This document shows positions 26,824-35,404 of a stretch of DNA of 64,000 nt, one piece after another. The first letter of the stretch is position 1; each line of letters opens with the position of its first letter. The position numbers and the translations under genes were made by a program. Where the stretch lies: NCBI GenBank assembly GCA_963829545.1, contig CAWHIX010000001.1, positions 62,001 through 126,000 on the forward strand, written 5' to 3'. The notes under the pieces were generated by a model. That model was not told the DNA's origin. It ran no database searches and saw nothing but the letters and a program-made list of their open reading frames with translations. The DNA is from JAXGXJ01 sp963829545 (GTDB lineage: Bacteria; Actinomycetota; Thermoleophilia; RBG-16-64-13).

Positions 26824-28083
26824 TCAGAGCTCAAACGAGGGCAGTCTCTTCTCCACCGGTGCGTTCTTCAGGGTGATGTAGTCGGGCAACCCGTCCTTGT
26901 AGGGCGGATAGTCCTCGCCCTGGATCAGCGGCGTCAGGTAGTCCCGGCAGGCCTCGGTGATCCCAAACCCGTCCTCCGTGATGTAGTCCGCGGGCATCAT
27001 CTTCTCTACGTTGGCCACGTCCGACAGCGGCGCCGCTCCCACCTCCCACGCATAGGGGTGCGTGGACTTGCGCACGATGGTGGGCATCACGGAGTTCTCC
27101 CCTGCCAGAGCGAGTTCCACGGCGGCCTTGCCCATGGCGTAGGCCTGCTCGACGTCGGTCTTGGAGGCGATGTGGCGGGCGGCCCGCTGCAGGTAGTCGG
27201 CCACGGCCCAGTGGTACTTCAGCCCCAGACCTTCGCGGACGATGTTGGCTACCACGGGGGCGACGCCACCCAACTGCGCGTGGCCGAATGCATCCTTGAG
27301 ACCCTGATCCGCCAGGAACTTCCCGCCCGGGTCCCTTACACCCTCCGACACCACCACGGTGCAGTAGCCGAACTCGCGCACCAGCGAGTCGACCTTGGCG
27401 AGAAACCGCGCCCTGTCGAAGACCACCTCGGGGAACAGGATGACGATGGGGATCTCGATGTTGGCGTCGGAGGCCAGGCCGCCCGCCGCCGCGATCCAAC
27501 CGGCGTGGCGGCCCATGACCTCGAGGACGAAGACCTTCGTGGAGGTCTTGGACATGGAGCGGACGTCGAAGCTGGCTTCGCGTGTGGAGACGGCGATGTA
27601 CTTCGCCACCGAACCGAATCCCGGGCAGTTGTCGGTGATGGGCAGGTCGTTGTCGACCGTCTTGGGGACGTGGATGGCCTGGATGGGGACCCCGGTCTTC
27701 TCGGCAAGCTGCGAGATCTTGAGGCAGGTGTCGGCGGAGTCGCCGCCTCCGTTGTAGAAGAAGTAACCGATGTCGTGGGCCTTGAAGACCTCGATGAGCC
27801 GTTCGTACTCGCGCCGGTTGTCCTCCAGGCTCTTGAGCTTGTAACGGCAGGACCCGAAGGCGCCCGAGGGGGTGTGGCGCAGCGCGGCGATGGCGGCGTC
27901 GGATTCCTGGCTGGTGTCGATGAGGTCCTCGGTCAGCGCTCCGATGATGCCGCTGCGGCCGGCGAACACGGTCCCGATGGCGTCAGCGTGCTCGCGGGCG
28001 GTCTCGATGACGCCACATGCCGAGGCGTTGATGACGGCGGTGACCCCACCGGATTGCGCGTAGAAGGCGTTCTTCTTGGCCAT
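26824..28083 (-). CDS. pfp: 6-phosphofructokinase, PPi-dependent type
   Basis: A 419-residue phosphofructokinase that phosphorylates fructose 6-phosphate in glycolysis. Visible motifs are the N-terminal QSGGVTAVINAS, YNGGGDSADT, the catalytic PKTVDNDLP, the substrate-binding MGRHAGW and the late THPYAWEVG block. The long-chain organisation and PKTVDND element match the pyrophosphate-dependent group, which works reversibly; donor specificity cannot be proved from sequence alone. The ATG at 28083 is monocistronic. Confidence 0.88.
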   Translation of the reverse strand: MAKKNAFYAQSGGVTAVINASACGVIETAREHADAIGTVFAGRSGIIGALTEDLIDTSQESDAAIAALRHTPSGAFGSCRYKLKSLEDNRREYERLIEVFKAHDIGYFFYNGGGDSADTCLKISQLAEKTGVPIQAIHVPKTVDNDLPITDNCPGFGSVAKYIAVSTREASFDVRSMSKTSTKVFVLEVMGRHAGWIAAAGGLASDANIEIPIVILFPEVVFDRARFLAKVDSLVREFGYCTVVVSEGVRDPGGKFLADQGLKDAFGHAQLGGVAPVVANIVREGLGLKYHWAVADYLQRAARHIASKTDVEQAYAMGKAAVELALAGENSVMPTIVRKSTHPYAWEVGAAPLSDVANVEKMMPADYITEDGFGITEACRDYLTPLIQGEDYPPYKDGLPDYITLKNAPVEKRLPSFEL

Positions 28084-28338
28084 GGTCGTGCTCGACTCCT
28101 CATCTCGTCGTCTTTCGAGTCTCTTTCATAACAATAATGCCTCGTCGGCCGTGAGGAGAAGAGAGCTGCACGATATCTCCCATCGAGTAGTCGGTGTCGA
28201 TGCGCAGGGCCGGGCCGCCGGCTGCCTTCTCCGCCCGCCGCCCGCGCGGGTTGAGGTTCTTCATCAGGTCGTGGCCGTCCTATACTCATGTTGAAGCTCA
28301 TCGACAACGAAACTTAAGGGAGGAAGGGGAGGTCGGCA
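28084..28338. promoter_or_regulatory. Divergent intergenic region, pfp / PNPOx
   Basis: This region separates the leftward pfp from the rightward PNPOx-PEP-synthase-like operon. TATACT (28281-28286) is a good -10 box for the rightward operon, with only a weak -35 (TTCTTC, 28257-28262). An A/T-rich patch at about 28128-28140 could serve the pfp promoter. The ribosome site GGGAGGAAGGGGAGG precedes TTG 28339. Confidence 0.45.
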
Positions 28339-28809
28339 TTGGAGAGGCAGGAGCAGACTCGGCGGCTCGTGCAGGAACTGCTTCGTTCGCAGCGTTTCGC
28401 CGCGCTGTCCACTGCTGCTGAGACCGGACCGTACGCCAGTCTGATCGCCTTCTGGGCGGACGACGATCTCAGCCGCATCGTGTTCGCGACCATGCGGGCC
28501 ACGCGCAAGTTCAACTACCTGGCGAAGCATCCCGGGGTGGCGCTGCTCATCGACAACCGCTCCAACCGCGACATCGACGTGCGCGAAGCGATGGCCGTCA
28601 CTGCGACCGGCTCTGCACGCGAGCTCACCGAGCAGGAGTCCCGCGCGGCCGCCGCAGACGCGTACCTGGTTAAACACCCCCATCTGGCCTCGTTCGTGAA
28701 CTCTCCCGGCTGTGCTCTGGTGCAGGTGGACGTCGACGTCTACTACGTCGTGACTCATTTCCAGAGCGTGGTGGAGCTGCACATGCGAGCAGGCGACTCC
28801 GGTGGATGA
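28339..28809 (+). CDS. Pyridoxamine 5'-phosphate oxidase family protein
   Basis: A 156-residue protein starts at TTG 28339. It has the split-barrel flavin-binding pattern: FAALSTAAETGPYASLIAFWAD, IVFATMRATRKFNYLAKHPGVALLIDNRSN and AMAVTATGSARE. Members bind FMN, F420 or heme and reduce various substrates; true PdxH features are absent. Its stop lies eight bases inside the next gene, so it is translationally coupled to the PEP-synthase-like enzyme, an unusual partnership. Confidence 0.75.
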   Translation: MERQEQTRRLVQELLRSQRFAALSTAAETGPYASLIAFWADDDLSRIVFATMRATRKFNYLAKHPGVALLIDNRSNRDIDVREAMAVTATGSARELTEQESRAAAADAYLVKHPHLASFVNSPGCALVQVDVDVYYVVTHFQSVVELHMRAGDSGG

Positions 28810-31144
28810 CTCTTTGTGGGTGCGAGGGCTCGGTGAGGTAGGTCCCGAGGATCTCGGCCGGGCCGGGGGCAAGGCGGTATCCCTGGCGACGCTGCAGCGC
28901 CGCGGTCTGCGGGTGCCGGAGGGTCTCTGCGTGCTCACGACCGCCTACGACAGATTCGTCGACGCCGCCGGTCTCCGTCAGGCCATCATCCTCGAGCTGG
29001 GGCGCAAGCCTTTCGAGGACATGCGCTGGGAGGAGGTGTGGGACGCCTCACTCCGGATACGCAACCTCTTCCTCCGAGCCTCGCTGGAGCCGGAGCTTGC
29101 CGCCGTTCTTGAAGCCGCCTTGGGTCGGCGTTTCGGCGACGGAAGGGCGGCGGTGGTTCGCTCCTCGGCCCCGGCGGAGGATACGGCGGCGGCGTCGTTC
29201 GCCGGGCTGCACGAGTCGTACGTGAACGTGAGGGGCGTGCCCGCGCTGCTGGAGGCCGTGCGCCAGGTGTGGGCTTCGCTCTGGACCGACCGGGCGCTTC
29301 TCTATCGGAAGGAGTTGGGGCTCGACGTATTCGAGAGCAGCATGGCCGTGGTGGTCCAGGAACTCACCACGGGCGAGGTCTCGGGCGTCGCGTTCTCGCA
29401 GAACCCGCTGGATGATTCACAGGCCGTGGTGGAGGCCATCTGGGGCCTCAACGAGGGTCTGGTCGACGGGACCATAGAGCCGGATCGCTGGTTCGTCGAG
29501 CGCGGTACCGGGGTCTTGGTCGAGCATTTCCAGCCCGTGCGCCGGCAGAAGGTGGTCTCCCGCGTCGCTCAAGAGCCGGGAGCTGGCGGGCCGGCAGGGG
29601 AGACGGGGCAGACGGGTGGGACGCGGGTCGTCGATCTGCCAGACGGTGAGCGCACCACGCCACCCTTGGACAGTCCGGGGCTTCGGTCGGTCGTCGACGC
29701 TGTCTTCGCCGCGGAGGATCTGTTCGGCCGACCCCAGGATATGGAATGGACGGTGGCGGAGAACGACCTGTGGATACTGCAATCACGACCGATCTCGACC
29801 CTTGGTGCGACTTTGCAGGCCGAGGCCGATTCCATCGCCGAAGACCGCGCCCAGGAGGAAGTGCGGCAGGTACTGGGAGCGAGTTCCGCGGCCGGGGGTG
29901 GCTCGGCTACGCGGGACGAACGTCCCTGGTATGTGAACCTGCATCGGAGCTTCGGGCAGCTGCGTGATCTAAGGCATCAAGTCGAAGAGGTCGCCCTACC
30001 CAGCATGGGAGCCGAGGCCGCTTCGTTCGCCGGGGTGGACCTTGGCGCTCTTTCGGATGAGGATCTGGCGGCGGAAGTGTCGCGCCGCCACGAAGCCCTC
30101 GCCCGGTGGGAGGAGGTCTACTACCGGGACTTCATTCCCCTTGCGCACGGTGTGCGGCTCTTCGGGCAGGTGTACAACGACAAAGTCAGGCCGGCAGACC
30201 CGTACGAGTTCGTGGATCTGCTGTCCGGTTCCGGCCTTCTCAGTGTGAGCCGAAACGCGATTCTCCAGGAGCTGGCCGACCGGGTGGCCCGGGAAGCCAC
30301 CGAGCCGACGGACGCCATCGACGACTACCTCGATCGGTTCGGGTCGGGGCCGGGCACACCTGAAGCAGTACGCGTCCGGGAGCGCGCGCGGCTCGTGCGG
30401 CTTGTCTCCGAGATGGTCCGAGAGCCTGAGGCTGGAGGGGGTCCGTCCGGGGGCACGTCTCAGCCTGCCTCGTTCCTGGCCCCCAAGACGCAGGCCGCCG
30501 ACCGTTCCGAGGACTACCTGGGTCGGTTCCAGGGCGAGGAAAGGCGCTTTCAGGAGGAGTTGCTGGACCTGGCCCGCGCCAGCTACCGACTCCGGGACGA
30601 CGACAACGTGTTTCTGGGTCGCTTCCAACGGCTGGTCGCGGCCGCCCTCGCCGAGCTTCGTGCCCGGGAAGGCGGCCTCTCGTCCGGCGGGCCCTCCGCT
30701 GGCGAGAGGGAGGGCTGGGCGGCAGTCGCCTCAGCCGCCGAGGCCGCGGGGGCCGTCCCGACCGCTGAGGTGGCAGCCTCGCCCGCCCCACGCTACAAGG
30801 TCAGACAGCTGGTCGGCCAACCGGCCGGCCCCGGCCTGGCCGTGGGCCGAGCTCGAGTGGCCCTGGGCGAAGAAGACCTCTATGCCTTCGTCCGCGGAGA
30901 GATCCTGGTGTGCGACAGTCTCGATCCCACCATGACCTTCGTCGCGCCTCTCGCGGCTGCCATCGTGGAGCGGCGCGGAGGCATGCTGGTCCACGGAGCC
31001 ATCATCGCCCGGGAGTACGGTCTGCCCTGCGTCACCGGCGTTCCCGACGCCACCCTGGAGATCCATACGGGCGACCTGCTGACGGTGGACGGCTTCCTGG
31101 GCATCGTCGTGGTCGGCGGAGCGCCACCCGGCAGCGGGGTCTAG
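28802..31144 (+). CDS. PEP synthase / rifampin-phosphotransferase-like enzyme
   Basis: A 780-residue protein. Residues 1-330 form a PPDK-type ATP-grasp domain (GGKAVSLATL, VRSSAPAEDTAAASFAGLHES, QELTTGEVSGVAFSQNP, DMEWTVAENDLWILQSRPIS). A helical middle region (about 360-680) follows, and a C-terminal swivelling domain carries the phosphohistidine motif GGMLVHGAIIAREYGLPCV with His731. It lacks the PEP/pyruvate-binding barrel of true PEP synthase, and the three-domain plan matches rifampin phosphotransferase. It should use ATP to phosphorylate an acceptor bound by the middle domain; that acceptor is unknown. Confidence 0.75.
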   Translation: MDDSLWVRGLGEVGPEDLGRAGGKAVSLATLQRRGLRVPEGLCVLTTAYDRFVDAAGLRQAIILELGRKPFEDMRWEEVWDASLRIRNLFLRASLEPELAAVLEAALGRRFGDGRAAVVRSSAPAEDTAAASFAGLHESYVNVRGVPALLEAVRQVWASLWTDRALLYRKELGLDVFESSMAVVVQELTTGEVSGVAFSQNPLDDSQAVVEAIWGLNEGLVDGTIEPDRWFVERGTGVLVEHFQPVRRQKVVSRVAQEPGAGGPAGETGQTGGTRVVDLPDGERTTPPLDSPGLRSVVDAVFAAEDLFGRPQDMEWTVAENDLWILQSRPISTLGATLQAEADSIAEDRAQEEVRQVLGASSAAGGGSATRDERPWYVNLHRSFGQLRDLRHQVEEVALPSMGAEAASFAGVDLGALSDEDLAAEVSRRHEALARWEEVYYRDFIPLAHGVRLFGQVYNDKVRPADPYEFVDLLSGSGLLSVSRNAILQELADRVAREATEPTDAIDDYLDRFGSGPGTPEAVRVRERARLVRLVSEMVREPEAGGGPSGGTSQPASFLAPKTQAADRSEDYLGRFQGEERRFQEELLDLARASYRLRDDDNVFLGRFQRLVAAALAELRAREGGLSSGGPSAGEREGWAAVASAAEAAGAVPTAEVAASPAPRYKVRQLVGQPAGPGLAVGRARVALGEEDLYAFVRGEILVCDSLDPTMTFVAPLAAAIVERRGGMLVHGAIIAREYGLPCVTGVPDATLEIHTGDLLTVDGFLGIVVVGGAPPGSGV

Positions 31145-31509
31145 GCCGGGCCGTCCGGCTCCACGTCGACGAGCAGCCGCTCGTCCTGGACCAGCACGGG
31201 ATAGGTCCTCAGGGGCCGCGGCGAACGGATGAGCTTGGCCAGACTCAGGCTAAGGCCGGTGGACGCCGTCCACATGGAAACCCGCCCGTCGGTCAGGTCG
31301 AAGCGGGAGCCGTGCCGCGGACACACGATCACGGTTCCCACGAGCTGGCCCTCCGCTAGGTGGCCCCCCATGTGCGGGCAACGCGCGTCGGCTGCATAGA
31401 AATCGTCTCCCACCCGGGCCAGCAGGATCTCCTTGTCGTCCGCGGTGATCGCCTTCATGGCTCCGTCGGCCAGATCATTCACTGCGGCGACGTCGACCGG
31501 TCTGCTCAT
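31141..31509 (-). CDS. Rieske 2Fe-2S ferredoxin-like protein
   Basis: A 122-residue protein starts at ATG 31509 behind GGAGGCGAA. The Rieske cluster ligands are CPHMGGH and CPRHGSRFD (C-x-H ... C-x-x-H). It is a soluble electron carrier of the type that serves oxygenases or reductases, but no oxygenase gene is adjacent. Its 3' end overlaps the convergent PEP-synthase-like gene by four bases. Confidence 0.85.
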   Translation of the reverse strand: MSRPVDVAAVNDLADGAMKAITADDKEILLARVGDDFYAADARCPHMGGHLAEGQLVGTVIVCPRHGSRFDLTDGRVSMWTASTGLSLSLAKLIRSPRPLRTYPVLVQDERLLVDVEPDGPA

Positions 31510-31597
31510 TTCGCCTCCGATCGTATCGTGGGCACTTTGAGAAAGCGCGGGACACGCTAACATCAGGGCTGATCATAACTCTAAGGAGACCGTCTCT

Positions 31598-32794
31598 GTG
31601 GACAAGTTCTGCCCTACACCCCAACGACTAGGCGACGTGTACGGCAGGGTGCTCTTCCTCACCCTGCTCTTCTTCCTCATGTTCATCAGCCGGTTCATCT
31701 TCTCGCCCCTCATGCCGACCATTGGGCCGGACGTGGGTCTGAGCCCCGGAGAGGTCGGGACGGTGTTCTTCCTGGGGTCGCTGGGTCTGCTCGCGGGTTC
31801 CTTCCTCTCCGGCGTGGTGTCGGCACGGATCAACCATCGCGGCACGCTCAGCCTGGCGGTGTTGGCGTCCGCCGCCACCCTGATGGCCTGCTATTTCGCC
31901 GACTCGTTGTGGTCCGTACAGGCCGCCATGATCGTTCTGGGATTCTGTGCCGGCCTGAACCAGCCTTCGGTGGTAGCGACCACCGCGGCGATCGTGAGGC
32001 GCGAGGACTGGGGCAAGGCTCTCTCCATACAGCAGATGGGTCCTCGGCTCACCTACGTCATCGCCCCGTTCCTGGCGGTGGGACTGCTGGCGGTGTTCTC
32101 CTGGCAGACCTCGTTGGCCGTACTGGGGGTCTTCATGGCCGTGTGCGGCATCGCCTTCGTGTTTTGGGGCAACTGCGGCGGGTTCGCCGGCACCCCTCCC
32201 AACCCGTCGCTGCTTCGGATCGTGTTCGGCACACGGTCCTTCTGGATCATGGTCCTTTTGCTCGCCCTGGGGATCGGGGCTCAGGCCGGACTGTACACCA
32301 TGATCCCCCTCTATCTCACCTCGGAACGGGGCTTCACCAGCGCCGAGGCGAACCTGATCCTCGGTCTGGCCGGCATCGCGCCCCTGGTGACGGCCTTCCT
32401 TGCTGGATGGCTGACTGATCGCATGGGGGAGAAACGCGCTCTTCTGCTGTTCATGGTGCTGACGGGCGTGACCGCGATGGTGGTAGGCAGTGTCTCCGGG
32501 GCGGCACTGGTGGTGAGCATCATCGTGCTTTCCACCCTGTCCGCCTGCTTCTTCCCTCCAGCCTTCTCGGCGCTTTCGCGCATCGTCCAGCCTAACCTGC
32601 GCAGCCTGGCTGCCGGGTTCGGGCCGCCCATCGCCTTCCTGGTGGGCGGAGGCCTACTCCCGCTCGCTCTGGGTTACATGGGACAGGCTTACACCATCGG
32701 TCTGGGCATCGTGCTAACGGGGGCGGCTGTTGCAGTCGGCGCCTTTGTGGCGCTGGGCCTACGCCTGCTGGACACCTTCGAGGAGGGCTGCTAG
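31598..32794 (+). CDS. MFS transporter
   Basis: A 398-residue protein with twelve membrane segments; start GTG 31598 behind AAGGAG. The motif between TM2 and TM3 is reduced (SGVVSARINHRG), and the matching loop in the second half is GWLTDRMGEKRA. The opening LMFISRFIFSPLMPTIGPDVGLSPGEVGTVFF is typical of organic-anion/nitrate-sugar type MFS members. The substrate is unknown. TAACAT at 31558-31563 is a possible -10 box. Confidence 0.8.
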   Translation: MDKFCPTPQRLGDVYGRVLFLTLLFFLMFISRFIFSPLMPTIGPDVGLSPGEVGTVFFLGSLGLLAGSFLSGVVSARINHRGTLSLAVLASAATLMACYFADSLWSVQAAMIVLGFCAGLNQPSVVATTAAIVRREDWGKALSIQQMGPRLTYVIAPFLAVGLLAVFSWQTSLAVLGVFMAVCGIAFVFWGNCGGFAGTPPNPSLLRIVFGTRSFWIMVLLLALGIGAQAGLYTMIPLYLTSERGFTSAEANLILGLAGIAPLVTAFLAGWLTDRMGEKRALLLFMVLTGVTAMVVGSVSGAALVVSIIVLSTLSACFFPPAFSALSRIVQPNLRSLAAGFGPPIAFLVGGGLLPLALGYMGQAYTIGLGIVLTGAAVAVGAFVALGLRLLDTFEEGC

Positions 32795-32834
32795 AGGCGC
32801 GAGCGCATCGGCCTCGGCAGCCGGCCGAGCCGCC

Positions 32835-33215
32835 TCAGTCGACCGCCCCTTGCTTCACCCGCGCAGCCTGCGCGATGAGTCCGATGGCCCCGGGCAGCAG
32901 GAAGACCGTGATCACCAACCACGAAGCCTGCAGGCCCACTTCGTCCCCCGAGGCGGCGAACGCGCTGATCATACCGGCGGGGAGGCAAAGAAGCCCAGTG
33001 TGGCTTCCAAGTGACCCTACCCTTCTCGCCGGGCGGCCAGACGAGCGTCGCTATCAGCCAGTAGCAGCCGATCGCGGCGATGATCGCTCCTGTCTTCAGC
33101 AGCGCCTCCGGCGCAGGCCGGCCGCGACCAGGAGGATGGCTACGTAGAAGATCGCCAGCCCGACGATGACGAGGACCCGCCCCGCGGCCCTCAATCCTGT
33201 GTCGAGTCTCGTCAT
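32835..33215 (-). CDS. Small membrane protein (two frameshifts)
   Basis: The start is ATG 33215. The first frame encodes MTRLDTGLRAAGRVLVIVG and a membrane helix (LAIFYVAILLVAAGL), the second a helix (GAIIAAIGCYWLIATLVWPPGEK), and the third a last helix (SWLVITVFLLPGAIGLIAQAARV) ending at 32835. The shifts fall near 33115 and 33005. About 125 residues and three helices result. No family is recognised; the disruption looks like sequencing error. Confidence 0.5.
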
Positions 33216-33256
33216 CTGCGGAGGGTCCCCGTTCCCGGGCCGTGTCCGTCACGCCG

Positions 33257-33987
33257 TCAGGCCGGGCCCATCAGGCCGTCGAGCAACTCGAAGAGCAGGG
33301 CTTTGCAGCTCGCGAAGGGGGCGTCGGGGGAGAGGAGTTCGTCGGCGGACGAGACCCACGGCGCCGCGCGGTCCGACAGCTATGGCGCCTGTCGCGGGGA
33401 GGCGCGAGTTCGTCCCCGGCATGTTCGACCAAGAGTGCCAGCGAGTCGACCGTCTCCTCCAGATGGAACTGCAGCCCCAGTACTCGTCCACCGTCCCAGG
33501 CGAAGGCCTGATTGGCGCACGCCTGCGATCCCGCCAAGCGCACCGCGCCCTCCGGGATGCTGAAAGTGTCGCCGTGCCAATGCAGGGCGGTGAAGCGCCG
33601 CGGCAGTCGATCGAAGCCGGGCACCGCGCCCGCCTCCGCCGTGAGTTCCACCGGGTACCATCCGATCTCGGTATCCGGGTTGCGTGACACCGACCCCCCG
33701 AGCACCTCCGAGAGGAGTTGGGCGCCCAGGCAAATGCCCAACACGCGCGCCCCGTCGGCGATCGCCCTCCTCAGGAACAGCTTCTCAGCGGCCAGCCACG
33801 GGTAGAGGTCATGCTCGTAGACGTTCATAGGGCCGCCCAGGACCACCAGCAGGTCGCCTTCGAAACGAGGAGGCAGCGGCTCGGAGAAGAGTCGCGTGGC
33901 GGTGATCGCATGTCCCCGCGCGGCGCACCAATCCTCGATCGCACCGAGACCCTCAAAAGGCACGTGCTGCAGGCAGTGGACCGTCAT
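33257..33987 (-). CDS. Class I glutamine amidotransferase (one frameshift near the C-terminus)
   Basis: The triad of class I amidotransferases is present: Cys86 in GICLGAQLL, His175 and Glu177 in LQFHLEE. LVVLGGPMNVYEHD and ALHWHGDTF are conserved in the stand-alone GMP-synthase-like group. The frame shifts at about 33380; the continuation WVSSADELLSPDAPF... ends at 33257 and restores a normal C-terminus. It would release ammonia from glutamine or hydrolyse a gamma-glutamyl bond; the partner is unknown. The region upstream holds two direct repeats. Confidence 0.75.
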
Positions 33988-34037
33988 AGCCTCCCCTTCC
34001 GAAGACCGTGGCTCGCGAACGCATACAGTCTACCGTC

Positions 34038-34083
34038 CGGCCGCGTCGCTTCAACGGGCGCTCGGCCGCGTCGCTTCAACGGG
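34038..34083. repeat. Two 21-bp direct repeats in a divergent intergenic region
   Basis: A 21-bp unit beginning CGGCCGCG and ending CAACGGG occurs at 34038-34058 and again, identically, at 34063-34083 (period 25 bp). It lies between the divergent amidotransferase and methyltransferase genes and may be a paired regulator site or a simple duplication. Confidence 0.75.
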
Positions 34084-34144
34084 TGGGCGGCCTCGGCGCC
34101 ATCGCGCTCCCCGGTCGTCGGGAGCGTGCGGTAGACTCAGATGC

Positions 34145-35026
34145 ATGCCGGGAATCCTGCACAACGACCGTTTCCCTCGGTCCAACGGGTACAACCCGGA
34201 GTGGATCATGGAAGATCCCATGGGTGCGCATCCGCTCTGGCTCACCGAGTGGCTGGCCGGATACATCGACCTGCAGCCCGACATGCGGGTGCTCGATCTG
34301 GGCTGCGGCAAGGCGAAATCCTCCATATTCCTGGCCCGGGAGTTCGGCGCGGAGGTCTGGGCGGTAGACCTGTGGACCGGCGCCGACGAGAACCTCCTGC
34401 GTATCGAAGACGCCGGTGTGTCCGATCGCGTGATCCCCATCCACGCCGATGCGCGCCAGTTGCCCTTTGCCGGAGAGTCCTTCGATGTGGTGCTGTGCAT
34501 CGATTCCTTCAACTACTTCGGGACCGACGACCTGTACCTGAACTACCTGGCCCACTTCGTGCGCCAGGACGGGATCCTTGCTTTCGTCTCGGCCGGTCTG
34601 ACGCGGGAGTTCGAGGGCCGCGTCCCGGATCATCTGCAGAGGCTGTGGACCGGAGACTACTGGACTCTGCACACCTCCGACTGGTGGCGGGACCATGTGG
34701 AAAAGACCGGTCTCTTCGAGATATCCCACTCCGGGGACGTCCCCGACGGGTGGCGGCTGTGGGCCGACTGGGCGGCTGCGACCGACGCCGCCGCCTGGTA
34801 CCGCGAGACGCTTCGGACCGATCAGGGGCGCTATCTCGGCTACGTCGGCCTGGTGGCCAGGCGAGTCGCGGGCCCGCCACTCGCCGAGCACGCCTGGCCG
34901 GCGACCCTGCGCTCCTGGGAGGGCCGGTACGTCCCCCACCCGTTGCTCCGCGGCGAGGAGACCGAGCGCGGCCCCGGGCCCGGCCGGCTGAGGTCGATCA
35001 TGGCGCGGCTAAGGCCGAACCGCTAG
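34145..35026 (+). CDS. SAM-dependent methyltransferase
   Basis: A 293-residue class I methyltransferase. Motif I is VLDLGCGKAKSS (residues 49-60); the acidic strand-2 element is VWAVDLWTG; motif IV region reads FDVVLCIDSFNYFG. It resembles the UbiE/COQ5-like small-molecule group. TAGACT at 34132-34137 lies seven bases before ATG 34145 and no ribosome site is visible, so the transcript may be leaderless. The acceptor is unknown. Confidence 0.8.
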   Translation: MPGILHNDRFPRSNGYNPEWIMEDPMGAHPLWLTEWLAGYIDLQPDMRVLDLGCGKAKSSIFLAREFGAEVWAVDLWTGADENLLRIEDAGVSDRVIPIHADARQLPFAGESFDVVLCIDSFNYFGTDDLYLNYLAHFVRQDGILAFVSAGLTREFEGRVPDHLQRLWTGDYWTLHTSDWWRDHVEKTGLFEISHSGDVPDGWRLWADWAAATDAAAWYRETLRTDQGRYLGYVGLVARRVAGPPLAEHAWPATLRSWEGRYVPHPLLRGEETERGPGPGRLRSIMARLRPNR

Positions 35027-35061
35027 GCGGGTTGAGGGGTCTCGGCGATGAGGAGGGATCA

Positions 35062-35404
35062 GTGACACAAGCGGCCGGCTCAGGTCACAAGGAGTTCATA
35101 TCCGAGGCCATAACCCCTGTCGGTGGTTCCTTCGACACCTCGGGTATGGCCGCGGGCGAGCCGGGGCTGCCGGCGCGGTTCGTGTGGCGGGGCGGCGAGT
35201 ACGAGGTGGCGAGGGTCGTCGACAAATGGAAGACGACGGGGGCCTGCCGCCACGGGAGCGGGGAGCAGTACGTCCGCAAGCACTGGTTCCGGGTGCAGCT
35301 CACCGACGGAACGGAGATGGAGATCTACTTCGACCGGCAGGCGCGTACGCGGCAGAAGAACGCAGAGATGGTGGATCGCGGCCATCGTGGAAGAGGAGAG
35401 GCTA
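35062..35404 (+). CDS. DUF6504-like small protein (frameshift near the end)
   Basis: GTG 35062 follows AGGAGGG. The core reads LPARFVWRGGEYEVARVVDKW...EQYVRKHWFRVQLTDGTEMEIYFD, matching the pattern of a short actinobacterial family I recall as DUF6504, often encoded near DNA polymerase genes, though not here. After QARTRQKNAE a one-base shift gives WWIAAIVEEE, the more natural end, close to the TAATG at the start of the following ATPase gene. Function unknown. Confidence 0.55.

Noticed and set aside
27058..28131. 357-codon plus-strand open frame
   Set aside because: It lies wholly opposite the pfp gene, whose motifs are complete; high GC produces such long antisense frames.
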